64,000 bases of DNA from Runella limosa DSM 17973 (GCF_000482465.1 NZ_AXVJ01000055.1:1-64000); one strand, 5' to 3'. Shown: positions 46,501 to 54,558, counted from the first letter of the stretch. A program made the numbers and translations. The notes: generated from the letters alone by a model not told the origin.

Positions 46501-46812
46501 GACCCTACCTACGTGGAAGCCTCACGGGTGATGGGTGAGCAAATGGCTCGCCAAAAACAGGCTTCCGAAGCGATTGAATGGGCGTACCGACAGTTGACGG
46601 GAAAAAGACCCAACGAAAATGAAGTGAAGTTGTTGGATAAATTATACACAACGCAATACGAAACCTTTAGAGCCAATTCTACCAAAACCAAAGGTTGGTT
46701 AAAAACAGGCTTGAAAAAAATAGATACCACGCTCGAGCCTGCCCAAGTGGCAGCCTACGCCGTCGTGGCCAATACCATTTTAAATTCCGATGCTACCATC
46801 ACCAAACGCTAA
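43558..46812 (+). CDS. DUF1549/DUF1553 cytochrome-containing protein
   Basis: This exported protein of 1084 residues (short hydrophobic signal LLLFFFASVPFW) has, in order: PSCyt1-like cytochrome domain with CFACH (about 58) and QMPTPQSHLTLT; DUF1549/PSCyt2 (about 165-380) with PHFGERMATDWLDVARYADS and a second haem-like motif CARCH near 357; a LamG/concanavalin-like insert (about 455-660, GFFTFEDSL); and DUF1553/PSD1 (about 765-1080) with NHPLTARVAVNRYWQNFFG. These domains co-occur in Planctomycetes and some Bacteroidota. Their chemistry is not established, though they are often linked to carbohydrate or sulfated polymer use. It is the second gene of a three-gene operon, and its stop overlaps the next start (TAATG). 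Confidence 0.92.
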   Translation: MMRLLLFFFASVPFWFPTTKTIDGVKVPEEVASAYDKLPAELDYNQHVKPVLSDKCFACHGPDKAKQKAGLRLDVAQAAYGSLPENPGKVAVKPGNLAKSELVHRILSNDPDYQMPTPQSHLTLTAEEKAILLKWVKTGAVYKPHWAFVKPEKKAVPTLNGLSGYSPVNEIDYFVGQRLVREGLTPSVEAPKELLLRRLSLDVTGLPPTTAEIDAFLADKSPNAYEKQVDRLLASPHFGERMATDWLDVARYADSHGYTVDRLRDMSPYRDWVINAFNQNMRYDAFIHQQLAGDLMKGPTGNTPSRDMLIATAFNRNHQQNMEGGIVEEEFQTEYVMDRANTFGDAFMALSLGCARCHDHKYDPISQKNYYELYSFFNNVREAGQISWNDDLPTPTLLLPTEKQEELIRFMQSSMKEQETKLAKTVDASDASFQTWLGTGEPQKLKTQAVPQVGLQGFFTFEDSLRNTVNPSHKGKMKRDAGDADKPVFSKTARGQVLELNGDSYADLRPVGVFRKSDPFSVGIWAWFPKDFKEGVIFHKSNAERLYNFKGFHLHAKNNRFEICMAHTAPSNAITRQSNQPIPRERWVQLTMTYDGSSKANGFKLFMDGTELAMETVMDQLYKDIIFYDAKNETGLQIGGWWRGLGFKGGKVDDVVVYNRTLTPFEIEILANKATWQAIVDKPVASLSQEERAVLKDYYVSAVDAAVAAERAVLQQQRTAFSDSTRHIAEIMVMQEMPTPKRSYLLQRGQYDAPGAEVFPATPASVLPFSATLPKNRLGLAQWLTDANHPLTARVAVNRYWQNFFGTGLVKTTEDFGNQGELPSHPELLDWLAVTFRQEYGWDVKRLVKLMVMSATYRQDSRTSAELRERDPENRLLARGPATRLTAEMLRDNALVASGLLNNKVGGKSVKPYQPDGLWEINSMTYKMDTTDAIYRRSLYVIVKRSVPNPTLGTFDAPTRSSCIVRRQRTNTPLQALVTLNDPTYVEASRVMGEQMARQKQASEAIEWAYRQLTGKRPNENEVKLLDKLYTTQYETFRANSTKTKGWLKTGLKKIDTTLEPAQVAAYAVVANTILNSDATITKR

Positions 46813-48269
46813 TGCCCATGACACCGCATCACGATGAACCTTTTCGATTGCATACCCCCGAATTTTCGGGCTTGAACCAACAACTCGACCGTCGCGATTT
46901 TTTAAAAAGAACGGCGTCAGGTTTGGGAGCGATGGCGCTGGGTAGCTTGTTAGGAACGCCAAGTTTTGGGGCAACGCCGATTTTGCCCAAAGCCAAACGG
47001 GTGGTTTACTTGTTTATGGCAGGCGGGCCTTCGCAGTTTGAAACCTTTGATTATAAACCCAAATTGCAGTCGATGCTGGGGGCGGCCTTGCCCGATTCGG
47101 TTCGGAAGGGGCAACGCCTGACGGGCATGAGCGCCAACCAAGCGTCGCTGCCGATTGCGCCGAGTGTATATGGATTCAAACAGCACGGCACCACGCGCAC
47201 ATGGGTCAGTGAGTTGCTGCCTTACACGGCGCAGGTGGTGGATGACCTGTGCTTGATAAAGTCGGTTTACACCGAACAAATCAACCATGACCCTGCTATT
47301 ACGTTTTTCCAAACGGGGCATCAACTGCCTGGGCGACCTTCGATTGGGTCGTGGGTAAGCTACGGATTAGGGTCTGAAAATCAGAATTTACCGTCGTTTA
47401 TTGTGTTGGTTTCAAAAGATGCTTCCAAAGACCAGCCTTTGTACGCGCGACTGTGGGGCAATGGCTTTCTGCCGTCGGAATACCAAGGCGTACAGTTTCG
47501 GTCGGGCAAAGACCCCGTGTTGTTCCTCAACAACCCCGAAGGTTACGACGGAAACGACCGCGAGCAGATGTTGGGGTATTTGAGTCAACTCAACCGCTTG
47601 CAAAACGATACGTGGGGCGATCCCGAAGTGAACGCCCGCATTGCGCAGTACGAAATGGCGTATCGGATGCAGACTTCCGTGCCTGAAGTGATGGATACCA
47701 GCCAAGAACCCGACGAGGTATTTGACCTGTACGGCCCTGGCAGCCGTGACAAGGGAAGCTATGCGGCCAACTGTCTGCTGGCGCGTAAGTTACTGGAAAA
47801 AGATGTTCGTTTTGTGCAGCTCTATCACCAAGGGTGGGATCACCACGGTTCATTGCCCAAAGGCATGGCCAAGCAGTGCAAACAAATTGACCAAGCCACG
47901 GCAGGGTTGTTGATTGACCTCAAGCGCCGAGGCTTGCTCGAAGATACGTTGGTCGTTTGGGGGGGCGAATTTGGACGTACGGTGTATTCCCAAGGAAAAT
48001 TAGCGGCCAACGATTACGGTCGTGACCACCACCCGCGCTGCTTTACGATGTGGATGGCAGGGGCTGGCGTGAAGTCAGGGTTTTCGTACGGACAAACTGA
48101 TGATTTTAGCTATAACATCGTTAAAGACCCCGTCCACGTCCATGATTTTCAGGCGACTTTGCTGCATTTGATGGGCGTTGACCACGAGCAGCTGACCTAT
48201 AAATACCAAGGCCGCCGTTTCCGACTTACGGATGTACACGGGAAGTTGGTGAAGGGAATTTTGAGTTGA
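46812..48269 (+). CDS. DUF1501 protein with Tat signal
   Basis: The product is about 485 residues. A twin-arginine signal, DRRDFLKRTASGLGAMALG, shows export in folded form, probably with a bound metal. The body resembles DUF1501, an alkaline-phosphatase/sulfatase-like fold: VYLFMAGGPSQFETFDYKP, TEQINHDPAITFFQTGHQLPG, VVWGGEFGRT and GRDHHPRCFTMWMAGAGVK, which are the likely metal-site regions. ATG at 46812 overlaps the upstream stop; ATG at 46818 is an alternative start. DUF1501 and DUF1553 proteins are habitual partners, so the two probably act on one substrate in the periplasm. Confidence 0.92.
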   Translation: MPMTPHHDEPFRLHTPEFSGLNQQLDRRDFLKRTASGLGAMALGSLLGTPSFGATPILPKAKRVVYLFMAGGPSQFETFDYKPKLQSMLGAALPDSVRKGQRLTGMSANQASLPIAPSVYGFKQHGTTRTWVSELLPYTAQVVDDLCLIKSVYTEQINHDPAITFFQTGHQLPGRPSIGSWVSYGLGSENQNLPSFIVLVSKDASKDQPLYARLWGNGFLPSEYQGVQFRSGKDPVLFLNNPEGYDGNDREQMLGYLSQLNRLQNDTWGDPEVNARIAQYEMAYRMQTSVPEVMDTSQEPDEVFDLYGPGSRDKGSYAANCLLARKLLEKDVRFVQLYHQGWDHHGSLPKGMAKQCKQIDQATAGLLIDLKRRGLLEDTLVVWGGEFGRTVYSQGKLAANDYGRDHHPRCFTMWMAGAGVKSGFSYGQTDDFSYNIVKDPVHVHDFQATLLHLMGVDHEQLTYKYQGRRFRLTDVHGKLVKGILS

Positions 48270-48274
48270 TGGTT

Positions 48275-48325
48275 GCGTCGGAGACGCTGGGCCGTGTGGG
48301 TCCCAATTGGAAATTGGGACCAGCG
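48275..48325 (+). repeat. 51-bp intergenic palindromic repeat, copy 1
   Basis: It begins GCGTCGGAGACGC (small hairpin), continues GGGCCGTGTGG, then GGTCCCAATT-GG-AAATTGGGACC (larger hairpin) and ends AGCG. The copy at 50881-50931 matches at 49 of 51 bases. It lies just after the DUF1501 stop. Confidence 0.8.
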
Positions 48326-48356
48326 CGCGCGGGAAAAAACTTTTATATTTTTTTGA

Positions 48357-48388
48357 AAACGCAGGCAACCTTTCGCCTGCGTTTTTTA
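48357..48388 (+). terminator. terminator of the planctomycete-type module
   Basis: AACGCAGGC and GCCTGCGTT pair with an 8-base loop and are followed by TTTTATT. It separates the three-gene module from the sigma factor gene. Confidence 0.9.
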
Positions 48389-48412
48389 TTATAAGCCCAA
48401 AATTCACGCCAT

Positions 48413-48970
48413 TTGATCACACTTGCTACCATACAAAAAGCACAGCACCACGATAAAGTCGCTCAAAAACAACTTTTTGAAGGCTATGCAACGGTTATTT
48501 ATCGCTTGGCTTTTAGGTACTTGCGGGAGCGAACCGATGCAGAAGATGTAGTTTCGGAAGCGTTTTGCTTGGCTTTTGAAAATATGGCCAAGGCGACTTT
48601 TCAGAGCGTGCCATTTTTTGAAGCTTGGTTGAAACGTATCACGGTCAATGAGGCGTTGAAATCGCTTCGTAAGCGCGCCAATTTTCACTTGTTGTCCGAT
48701 TCTGAGTTTGAAATTGAAGCCATTAGTGACAACACCATTGAGAAGCTTTCGGCCGCGCAAATTTGGGAAATCGTTTCGCAGCTTCCCGTTGGCTACCGAA
48801 CGGTTTTTAACCTGTACGAAATCGAAGGCTACAGCCATGCCGAGATTGCTAAAATGCTGAACATCTCGGAAGGAACATCCAAATCTCAGTTGAGTAAAGC
48901 CAAGTCATTGCTGCAAAAAAAGGTCATTGAATTAGAGAAAGACTATGCACAATCAAAAACTATTCGATAA
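48413..48970 (+). CDS. ECF-type RNA polymerase sigma factor
   Basis: This 185-residue sigma-70 family member has region 2 (about 20-85: LAFRYLRERTDAEDVVSEAF) and region 4 (about 125-175: LPVGYRTVFNLYEIEGYSHA, EIAKMLNISEGTSKSQLSKA). It should direct RNA polymerase to a small regulon. No ATG precedes the conserved part in frame. TTG at 48413 gives a good N-terminus, so it is taken as the start. The last 26 bases overlap the next gene, a membrane protein that looks like its anti-sigma factor. Confidence 0.9.
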   Translation: MITLATIQKAQHHDKVAQKQLFEGYATVIYRLAFRYLRERTDAEDVVSEAFCLAFENMAKATFQSVPFFEAWLKRITVNEALKSLRKRANFHLLSDSEFEIEAISDNTIEKLSAAQIWEIVSQLPVGYRTVFNLYEIEGYSHAEIAKMLNISEGTSKSQLSKAKSLLQKKVIELEKDYAQSKTIR

Positions 48971-49742
48971 AATCCGAGATACGCTCGCCGAAGAAACGCC
49001 GCAAGATTTTGCCCCCCTCGACTGGGATAAAAATGCCGTGTGGGAGCGTATCGAAACGCGAAATTCGCCCCGCCGTGGTTTTGCTTTTGGTAGATGGGCG
49101 GCGGTGGCTGCTGCTTTCATTGGGATAGTATTGTTGGGTAAATGGTTGTTAAATCCCCATTCTTCGACCCAATTACCTCCAAGCTTGACCAAAATTACTC
49201 CGCAACCTAGTCTTTCTAATCCTCCCGTAGAGCCATTAAAAGTAGCAGCCACTCAACGGAATAAGGCTTTTTTGAAGAAAAATAAAAGCTACGGATACAT
49301 TGAAAGACAGTTAGTTGTGGAGGATACTTGGGCCGTTGAGCCAGCGGATTCAAGTAGGCTTGTAGAGGTTGCTGTTCAAACCGATGTAATCACCTCACCC
49401 CCGTCTCTCTCTTTGTTGGAGAAGGGTGAAGCGTTTTCCCGTGCCCAAAAGGAAGAAGGCGAAGCCCAAAAAAGTCCCCTTGTGCTGAAAGAAGACGGAG
49501 ATTCAGGGGGGGAGGTCAAACCCAAAGAACGGGTGCTCATTGTCGATATTGATTTACCCGAATTGCCCGAAAAACCTTCGGTCAATGATTTGTTAAAAAC
49601 CTCGTTTTTAGAGCGGTTTAGCCGAGAAACTCGCCGTTTTCGTACGGAGCGAAAATTTGATTTAAGAGCCTTAGATCGTCGCGCTGGCAAAGGCGTGTGG
49701 TCGTTGATGGCGCACAGCCTTGTCGTTCCAGGATCCAAATAA
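48945..49742 (+). CDS. putative transmembrane anti-sigma factor
   Basis: This 265-residue protein overlaps the sigma gene by 26 bases. A short cytoplasmic N-terminus (1-48) is followed by one membrane helix (WAAVAAAFIGIVLLGKWLL, about 51-69) and a long periplasmic Pro/Ser/Glu-rich part. This layout and the gene order are those of anti-sigma factors. No zinc-binding HxxxCxxC motif is present, so it is assigned by context. The C-terminal 60 residues (DLPELPEKPSVNDLL onward) are charged and may contact the next protein. Confidence 0.65.
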   Translation: MHNQKLFDKIRDTLAEETPQDFAPLDWDKNAVWERIETRNSPRRGFAFGRWAAVAAAFIGIVLLGKWLLNPHSSTQLPPSLTKITPQPSLSNPPVEPLKVAATQRNKAFLKKNKSYGYIERQLVVEDTWAVEPADSSRLVEVAVQTDVITSPPSLSLLEKGEAFSRAQKEEGEAQKSPLVLKEDGDSGGEVKPKERVLIVDIDLPELPEKPSVNDLLKTSFLERFSRETRRFRTERKFDLRALDRRAGKGVWSLMAHSLVVPGSK

Positions 49743-49757
49743 TAATCTATTACAACC

Positions 49758-50870
49758 ATGAAAACAATCGTTCTATTTAGCCTTTTGGCAGCTACGCACC
49801 TGACCTTCGCTGCCGACTCTCTCATTGTGAATGCGGGTTCCGCGAGCCGTGTTATTTTTTACGGGAAAACACCCGCAGATTTACAAAAATTAGAGCGTTT
49901 GGACTTGAACAAGCTCCTGCGTGACCTGAATCAAACCAAGGACTCTACTTTGGGGCACATTCAGCTGAGTTCGGCGCCTTATCGTGCAACGGTCAAACCA
50001 CTTCCCAAATGGCAGCAATACTGGCAAGAGTATAAGAAAAACACGTTTTTTAATTTGCATTTGGGAATGGGTAGTTACACTTTTTTCAACCAGCCCATTG
50101 GTCGGTACGAATACTTTAGACTCAATGACCCTTCAGTTTTTATGGACAACCCACCGAGCAAAAGATATACGGTTTTTAATTCGCTTTGGTTACGAACCCG
50201 TTCGGTGGTAGGGGTGAGTTTGGTACACGACGCTTATTGGTGGAATGGAAAACGAATGGGAATGAAATTTAGGTACGGAGTAGGGATAGAAGCGTTGGGG
50301 CTGAGGTACCAATATTCCAATGTTGAAAAAATGGAACCAGAAATGTTCTCTGACAATCGAATATCTTCTGCCAAATACGATTATTACCGCAATACGTTGA
50401 TGCTTATGCCCCAGCAAACTGATGTGCGCGCGTTCAGTTATAATTTTCAATTAATGCCAAAAGTGTTCCTCAAAAACAAAAAAGGAAAAGAAACTTTCTC
50501 GTTGGGTGTAGGGGTTCGTTACAATGTTAGTAGGATGAAACAGCCATTGGATGCTGGCAGTATGATGAGTGGCTGGGGTGGATACTCCATAGATTCAGAT
50601 GGAGTTTTGGGAAGTCGGGTTACGGCCACTAGCGGCCCCGTTATTGCTTCTAGAGATATGTATTATGCTGTCAAAGAGGGCGGCCTAAAAAACTTCACTT
50701 ACATGGCAGAAGTGGGTTACCGAAGTGTGTCGCTCTTTTTTAATTATACGCCTTCATTTACCCAAATTACACCTAGCTTAACTAGGTTCGCCACCAGCAA
50801 TGCCCAATACTACAATCAGCAAAGTGGTACACTCGGCTTTATCAATTTTGGCGTAAAAATTGGACGTTAG
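49758..50870 (+). CDS. unrecognised probable outer-membrane protein
   Basis: The product has 370 residues with a signal peptide (LFSLLAATHLTFAADS). From about 95 on it has alternating aromatic and polar strands (FNLHLGMGSYTFF, GMKFRYGVGIEALGLRYQYS, FSLGVGVRYNVSRM, MAEVGYRSVSLFFNYTP, LGFINFGVKIG), consistent with a small beta-barrel. I do not recognise a family. It starts 15 bases after the putative anti-sigma gene and is probably in the same operon. It may be a target or sensor for the sigma system. Confidence 0.7.
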   Translation: MKTIVLFSLLAATHLTFAADSLIVNAGSASRVIFYGKTPADLQKLERLDLNKLLRDLNQTKDSTLGHIQLSSAPYRATVKPLPKWQQYWQEYKKNTFFNLHLGMGSYTFFNQPIGRYEYFRLNDPSVFMDNPPSKRYTVFNSLWLRTRSVVGVSLVHDAYWWNGKRMGMKFRYGVGIEALGLRYQYSNVEKMEPEMFSDNRISSAKYDYYRNTLMLMPQQTDVRAFSYNFQLMPKVFLKNKKGKETFSLGVGVRYNVSRMKQPLDAGSMMSGWGGYSIDSDGVLGSRVTATSGPVIASRDMYYAVKEGGLKNFTYMAEVGYRSVSLFFNYTPSFTQITPSLTRFATSNAQYYNQQSGTLGFINFGVKIGR

Positions 50871-50880
50871 TTCCAGATTT

Positions 50881-50931
50881 GCGTCGGAGACGCTGGGCCG
50901 TGTGGGTCCCAATTTTAAATTGGGACCAGCG
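50881..50931 (+). repeat. 51-bp intergenic palindromic repeat, copy 2
   Basis: It is identical to 48275-48325 except for the two central bases (TT for GG). A further hairpin, CGAGTCC-GTA-GGACTCG (50939-50955), follows. It lies 10 bases after the stop of the outer-membrane gene and before the convergent AraC gene, so it may also act as a transcription stop. Confidence 0.8.
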
Positions 50932-50988
50932 AGTCCAGCGAGTCCGTAGGACTCGCCTAAATACGTCATTCGTCCCTCGTCATTCCCT

Positions 50989-51861
50989 CTACCGTTCTGC
51001 GTGGGCTTTTTGGTACGAAAAGGGACTCATGCCTGTAATGGCTTTGAACTGCTTATAGAAACAAGTGAAGTTGTTGAAACCACTTTCAAAACAAATTTGC
51101 TTGATGGTCATGGGCGTGTTAATGAGCAACTTACAGGCATTTCCTACCCGTATTTCGAGCAAAAATTGAGAGTACGATTTGCCCGTTCGGTGTTTAAAAT
51201 AGCGGCAAAAAGAGTTAGGCGTGAGCCCCGCCAGCGACGCAATTTCTTGCAGTTTTATCTTGTTATGAAAGTTCTGGAGGGTATATTTATAAATACCGTG
51301 CAGTCGTTCATTTTCAAGGTCGGAGGCGTCGTATTGAAAACTAAGGGAAGATAATAGGTCATTCTCGTCGCAGTGTTGTGCCAATAACAAACACTGAATC
51401 AGAGCGATGAGTTGGTAGGTGCCTTCCGTGGAGAAAATGACTTCTATTTGTTGGGCCATTTGTTGGCTCAATTCTTCCGAAAACGAGATACCCCTTTTGG
51501 CTTTCTCAAGCACATTTTTCAGCATTTTATTCTCGGGGAGTTGTAGAAATTGGCTTCCCCAGAAATCTTCGGTAAAATGAATCACTGAAGAATAAAACTC
51601 ACTACCCTTGGGGCAATTAACTTTCTCTTCGTGGTCAAAGTGCCAGTAATGTGGCAAATTAGCCCCCACCAGCACTACATCTCCAGGTTTGAAGCGTCGG
51701 ATACTGTCGCCAATAAACTGCGTTCCGCTGCCTCGGCGAAACCAAACCAATTCTACTTCTTTATGGCAATGCCAACGGTTGTTGATGTTTGGAATCGTGT
51801 CGCGACGAAGGCTAAAGGAGCGATTAGGACTAATCGCAACCTGTAAAAGCTGTGGCTTCAT
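50989..51861 (-). CDS. AraC-family regulator of the GH95/SusCD locus
   Basis: The product has 290 residues. The N-terminal cupin (about 15-110) shows NRWHCHKEVELVWFRRGSG and GDVVLVGANLPHYW. The C-terminal two helix-turn-helix units (about 190-290) are IKLQEIASLAGLTPNSFCRY with FKHRTGKSYSQFL, and MTIKQICFESGFNNFTCFYK with QFKAITGMSPFSYQ. It is transcribed away from the GH95 gene. An 11-bp inverted repeat lies in the shared 168-base gap, so the glycosidase operon and its own gene are likely targets. The inducer is probably a sugar from the polymer that the locus degrades. Confidence 0.93.
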   Translation of the reverse strand: MKPQLLQVAISPNRSFSLRRDTIPNINNRWHCHKEVELVWFRRGSGTQFIGDSIRRFKPGDVVLVGANLPHYWHFDHEEKVNCPKGSEFYSSVIHFTEDFWGSQFLQLPENKMLKNVLEKAKRGISFSEELSQQMAQQIEVIFSTEGTYQLIALIQCLLLAQHCDENDLLSSLSFQYDASDLENERLHGIYKYTLQNFHNKIKLQEIASLAGLTPNSFCRYFKHRTGKSYSQFLLEIRVGNACKLLINTPMTIKQICFESGFNNFTCFYKQFKAITGMSPFSYQKAHAER

Positions 51862-51935
51862 AGTAGAAAAGTTAGCAGAAAATACTCATTTATGTCTGTT
51901 TTGTAGTTAAAATAACTTATAATCTTGATAATTTC

Positions 51936-51943
51936 CAAATTTA
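51936..51943 (-). promoter_or_regulatory. -7 box of the AraC gene
   Basis: TAAATTTG on the minus strand fits TAnnTTTG, 74 bases before the AraC start. It lies six bases from the left arm of the inverted repeat at 51949. A -33 TTG is lacking, which suggests dependence on an activator. Confidence 0.5.
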
Positions 51944-51948
51944 TACTG

Positions 51949-51996
51949 GATTAGAAATACACGTACTTTGTAAAACCAATAGTTCTATTTCTAATC
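51949..51996. promoter_or_regulatory. 11-bp inverted repeat in the AraC/GH95 divergent region
   Basis: GATTAGAAATA (51949-51959) and TATTTCTAATC (51986-51996) are perfect reverse complements, 37 bases apart start to start (about 3.5 turns). The arms flank a weak -7-like sequence for the GH95 gene (TACTTTG, 51964-51970). They could be half-sites of a looping or dimeric regulator, most simply the adjacent AraC protein. Confidence 0.6.
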
Positions 51997-52029
51997 ATAG
52001 CCCTAACTCTATAAGTCTCTACACGCATT

Positions 52030-54501
52030 ATGAAGCACTTATTGAAATCTTTTGCCTTCCTCTTTTTATGTTATTTTCAAACCTTTGGCCAATCGAGCCA
52101 AAAACTATGGTATGCCAAGCCCGCCGAACGGTGGGTGGAAGCATTGCCATTGGGCAATGGTCGCATTGGGGCGATGGTGTTTGGCGGTGTCAATGAAGAA
52201 TTGATACAGTTGAACGAATCAACGCTGTGGTCGGGTGGGCCGCTCAAAAAGAACGTCAACCCCGAATCGCACCAGTACCTCAGTGCGATTCGCGAGGCGT
52301 TGTTGGAAAAAGAAGATTATTCAAAGGCCAACGAACTCACCAAAAAAATGCAAGGGTTTTATACGGAGTCGTACTTGCCGTTGGCCGATTTGATGATTAA
52401 ACACCGTTTGGCAAATGGCACGCCAACTGCCTATTACCGCGACCTTGACATTTCAAAAGCCGTTTCCACTACCCGTTTCACGCTTGACGGAGTTACTTAC
52501 GTTCGGGAAGGTTTCGTTTCGGCACCTGCCAATGTATTTGTGGTACGTTTGAGTGCCGATAAGTCGAAGCAACTCAACCTTGACATTAGTACGCGTTCCA
52601 AACTACGGATTGAAAAACAACCGTTGAGTAACACCGAACTGGTCGTTAATGGCAAAGCTCCTGCGAAAGTGGACCCATCCTATTATAACCCCAAAGACCG
52701 TCAACCAGTCATTTACGAAGATACCGAAGGCTGCAATGGAATGCGTTTTCAGTACCGAATCAAAGCGGTTGCCAAAGACGGTTCGGTAAAAACTGACACC
52801 GCAGGTATCCACATTGAGAAGGCCAGCGAAGTAGTTTTGTACATTGTGGCTGCTACCAGTTTCAATGGGTACGACAAATGCCCCGATAAAGACGGGAAGG
52901 ACGAAAAACAACTGGCGGCTGGTTTCCTTACCAAAGCCATCGCGCAGCCATACGCGACCTTATTGAAACAGCACCAGGGCGAATATCAATCGTATTTTAA
53001 CCGTTGTCAACTGACGATTAAAGATACCCTGAATGCCAATACAACCCCTGTCCCAACCGACGAACAGCTAAAAGCATATACGGCAGGCCGTTACAATCCT
53101 GATTTGGAAGTGCTTTATTTTCAGTACGGTCGTTATTTGTTGATTTCGTCGTCGCGCCCAGGTGGGCCGCCTGCCAACTTGCAAGGAATCTGGAACAAAG
53201 AGCTTCGTGCCCCGTGGAGTTCCAATTATACCATCAATATCAATACCGAAATGAACTACTGGCCTGCCGAAGTGACCAACCTTTCGGAAATGCACCAACC
53301 ACTGCTTGATTGGATTCAGCATTTGGCCAAAACGGGTCACGAAACAGCCCACGATTATTACCGCGCCAAAGGATGGGTAGCGCACCACAACTCCGACATT
53401 TGGGCGTTGAGCAATGCCGTAGGCGACGTAGGTGCGGGTGACCCCGTGTGGGCCAACTGGTATATGGGTGGCAACTGGTTGTGCCAACATTTGTGGGAAC
53501 ATTATCGGTTTACGGGCGACAAAACGTTTTTGGCCCAAAAAGCCTACCCTGTAATGAAAGAAGCCGCGCTCTTTACCCTCGATTGGTTGGTGACAAACAA
53601 AGATGGCTACCTCGTAACGGCCCCATCAACCACGCCTGAAAATAAGTTTTTTGACGCGGCGGGCAAGCAGCAAGGCGTATCGGTAGCGACCACGATGGAC
53701 ATGTCGATTATCTGGGATTTGTTTACCAATCTCATTGATGCTTCGACGGTGTTGGGCCAAGACAAAGAATTTAGAGAGTTGCTGATTGCCAAACGAAACA
53801 AGCTGTTGCCGTTGCAAATTGGCGGCAAAGGTCAATTGTTGGAATGGTCGAAAGATTTTCCCGAAACCGACCCACGCCACCGCCACGTTTCGCACTTGTT
53901 TGGTTTGCACCCAGGGCGTCAGATTACGAAAGAAACACCTGCCTTTTTTAATGCGGCCAAAAAGACCTTGGAACTACGAGGTGATGAAGGAACGGGCTGG
54001 AGCAAAGGTTGGAAAATCAACTTTTGGACCCGATTGCTGGACGGTAATCACGCTTACACCCTCATTCGGGAGTTGTTGAAATATACCAACGAAACAGGAA
54101 CCATCATGAGCCGTGGCGGAGGAACGTACCCTAACTTATTCGACGCTCACCCACCTTTTCAGATAGATGGGAACTTTGCAGGAACGGCAGGTATGGCCGA
54201 AATGCTCCTCCAAAGTCACCAAGATAAACTGCACTTATTGCCTGCGATACCTACCAATTGGCCATCGGGCAAGGTCAGTGGTTTGCGTGGGCGCGGAGGG
54301 TTTGGAGTGTCGATGCAATGGGAAAAAAATACCCTGACCCAAGCCCAAGTGAAGTCAATAAACGGCGAAGAATTGCGCCTTCTCACCCATAAACCCGTGA
54401 CTGTCCAAGGAACAAATACCACTTCCGTAAAGACGGCCGATGGGTACGTTTTGCAATTAAAAACGCAAAAAAATAAAACCTATTTACTGACTGTAAAATA
54501 A
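52030..54501 (+). CDS. GH95-family glycoside hydrolase
   Basis: This secreted enzyme of 823 residues (signal LLKSFAFLFLCYFQTFGQ) has an N-terminal beta-domain beginning LWYAKPAERWVEALPLGNGR with IGAMVFGG, the family's opening. The catalytic (alpha/alpha)6 barrel contains SNYTININTEMNYWPAEVTN, TWAL-like DIWALSNAVGD, and DAHPPFQIDGNFAGTAGMAE near the C-terminus. GH95 enzymes remove terminal alpha-L-fucose, and some act on L-galactose. The exact sugar is not decided here. Together with SusC/D and the divergent AraC gene it forms a glycan-utilisation locus. A terminator follows it, and susC has its own promoter. Confidence 0.93.
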   Translation: MKHLLKSFAFLFLCYFQTFGQSSQKLWYAKPAERWVEALPLGNGRIGAMVFGGVNEELIQLNESTLWSGGPLKKNVNPESHQYLSAIREALLEKEDYSKANELTKKMQGFYTESYLPLADLMIKHRLANGTPTAYYRDLDISKAVSTTRFTLDGVTYVREGFVSAPANVFVVRLSADKSKQLNLDISTRSKLRIEKQPLSNTELVVNGKAPAKVDPSYYNPKDRQPVIYEDTEGCNGMRFQYRIKAVAKDGSVKTDTAGIHIEKASEVVLYIVAATSFNGYDKCPDKDGKDEKQLAAGFLTKAIAQPYATLLKQHQGEYQSYFNRCQLTIKDTLNANTTPVPTDEQLKAYTAGRYNPDLEVLYFQYGRYLLISSSRPGGPPANLQGIWNKELRAPWSSNYTININTEMNYWPAEVTNLSEMHQPLLDWIQHLAKTGHETAHDYYRAKGWVAHHNSDIWALSNAVGDVGAGDPVWANWYMGGNWLCQHLWEHYRFTGDKTFLAQKAYPVMKEAALFTLDWLVTNKDGYLVTAPSTTPENKFFDAAGKQQGVSVATTMDMSIIWDLFTNLIDASTVLGQDKEFRELLIAKRNKLLPLQIGGKGQLLEWSKDFPETDPRHRHVSHLFGLHPGRQITKETPAFFNAAKKTLELRGDEGTGWSKGWKINFWTRLLDGNHAYTLIRELLKYTNETGTIMSRGGGTYPNLFDAHPPFQIDGNFAGTAGMAEMLLQSHQDKLHLLPAIPTNWPSGKVSGLRGRGGFGVSMQWEKNTLTQAQVKSINGEELRLLTHKPVTVQGTNTTSVKTADGYVLQLKTQKNKTYLLTVK

Positions 54502-54523
54502 GGCTCGAAGCATTAAAAAAATA

Positions 54524-54558
54524 AGGAGTTGCTATGATGGCAAATAGCAACTCTTTTG
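54524..54558 (+). terminator. terminator of the GH95 gene
   Basis: GAGTTGCTA (54526-54534) and TAGCAACTC (54545-54553) form a perfect 9-bp stem with a 10-base loop, followed by TTTTG. It lies 25 bases after the stop. Confidence 0.88.
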
